From Symsagittifera roscoffensis (taxonomy: Eukaryota; Xenacoelomorpha; Acoela; Convolutidae), in assembly GCF_963678635.1 (NCBI RefSeq), contig NC_087071.1, forward strand, positions 20,273,613 through 20,337,612: 64,000 nucleotides of DNA. The letters run 5' to 3'. The notes beneath the pieces were generated by a model. It ran no database searches. It was not told the origin of the DNA and saw only the letters and a program-made list of their open reading frames with translations. Position 1 is the stretch's first letter; each line of letters starts with the position of its first letter. Made by a program: the position numbers and the translations under genes. Shown here in pieces: positions 63,759 through 64,000 of this stretch.

Positions 63759-64000
63759 GCCGTCAAGTTGGAGCACTCCAGCGTTCAATTTCCTACCCAG
63801 CCAACCTCCAGAGCAACCTCCCCATCATCCCGCTTTTTGCTTTGCTTCCACCTCAATCACCTCATGATAACACTTTATTCAGCAGGGAATCAGACACTAA
63901 TTCAAACACAACTGTATATAACACTACCTCCGAATTTGTAACTCCGATATTGAAACCCCCGACGAATTTGCCAACTCCGAACCCAGCCCATCTACCTTTT
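63755..64000 (+). pseudogene. Start of the 602-aa ORF homologue, copy 2 (partial)
   Basis: MSRQVGALQRSISYPANL overlaps the env stop as ATGA, as in copy 1. A one-base shift near 63938 breaks the frame before IETPDEFA. The window ends inside it. Confidence 0.7.

Larger units (their letters stand above)
55347..64000 (+). mobile_element. Second copy of the same Ty3/gypsy family, degenerate, pol deleted (partial)
   Basis: The 5' LTR, PBS, leader ORF, ORF1, gag, Pro-rich ORF end, env and start of the 602-aa ORF are recognisable in the same order as copy 1. Gag jumps directly from the zinc-knuckle region to the late part of the Pro-rich ORF at about 60775. The equivalent of copy 1 positions ~28350-35755, with all of pol, is missing. 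Frames carry many stops and shifts. It is cut by the window end. Confidence 0.93.

Overview
The window is invertebrate metazoan nuclear DNA. It shows spliced genes with long AT-rich GT..AG introns, satellite DNA, hAT-type MITEs, tRNA-derived SINEs, and Ty3/gypsy and BEL/Pao retroelements. The species cannot be told from sequence alone. The host gene is an axonemal dynein heavy chain on the + strand. Its last 17 exons (1161-50906, about 992 codons) run from AAA5 through AAA6 to the C-terminal domain, and the stop codon is followed by AATAAA signals. The protein is closest to the inner-arm DNAH7/DNAH3/DNAH12 group.

Region 1 (1-8868) is dominated by about 65 tandem copies of a 96-bp satellite that begins at the 3' end of the first dynein exon. 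Every unit carries the last 39 bases of that exon, its splice donor, a 38-bp intron-like spacer and an acceptor-like T7-CTAG. The last unit differs from the exon mainly at synonymous sites. Region 2 (8869-22677) holds nine further exons, a hAT MITE, a SINE-bearing repeat, a long hairpin and a 2.5-kb tandem duplication that begins inside an exon.

Region 3 (23632-42542) is a complete 18.9-kb LTR retroelement in the same orientation inside a dynein intron. It has 410-bp LTRs (TG..CA, about 99% identical) and a 4-bp GAAC target duplication. After the PBS come a small leader ORF, a basic 155-aa ORF, Gag (split by one TAA), a 1563-aa Pol (PR-RT-RNaseH-IN, Ty3/gypsy order), a small membrane ORF, a Pro/Ser/Thr-rich ORF with an in-frame TGA, a broken envelope-like glycoprotein, a 602-aa protein of unknown function that overlaps env by ATGA, a candidate 3' intron and an antisense ORF with a signal-peptide-like start. 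The cargo downstream of pol is the most unusual content of the window.

Region 4 (42817-51340) holds the last seven dynein exons with several inverted-repeat elements between them. Region 5 (51341-55346) is repeat-rich intergenic DNA. Region 6 (55347-64000, cut by the window end) is a second, older, degenerate copy of the same retroelement family. It lacks pol entirely and contains a nested, reversed BEL/Pao fragment. Comparing the two copies shows which small ORFs, stop codons and palindromes are conserved. This includes an LTR palindrome with paired compensatory substitutions.
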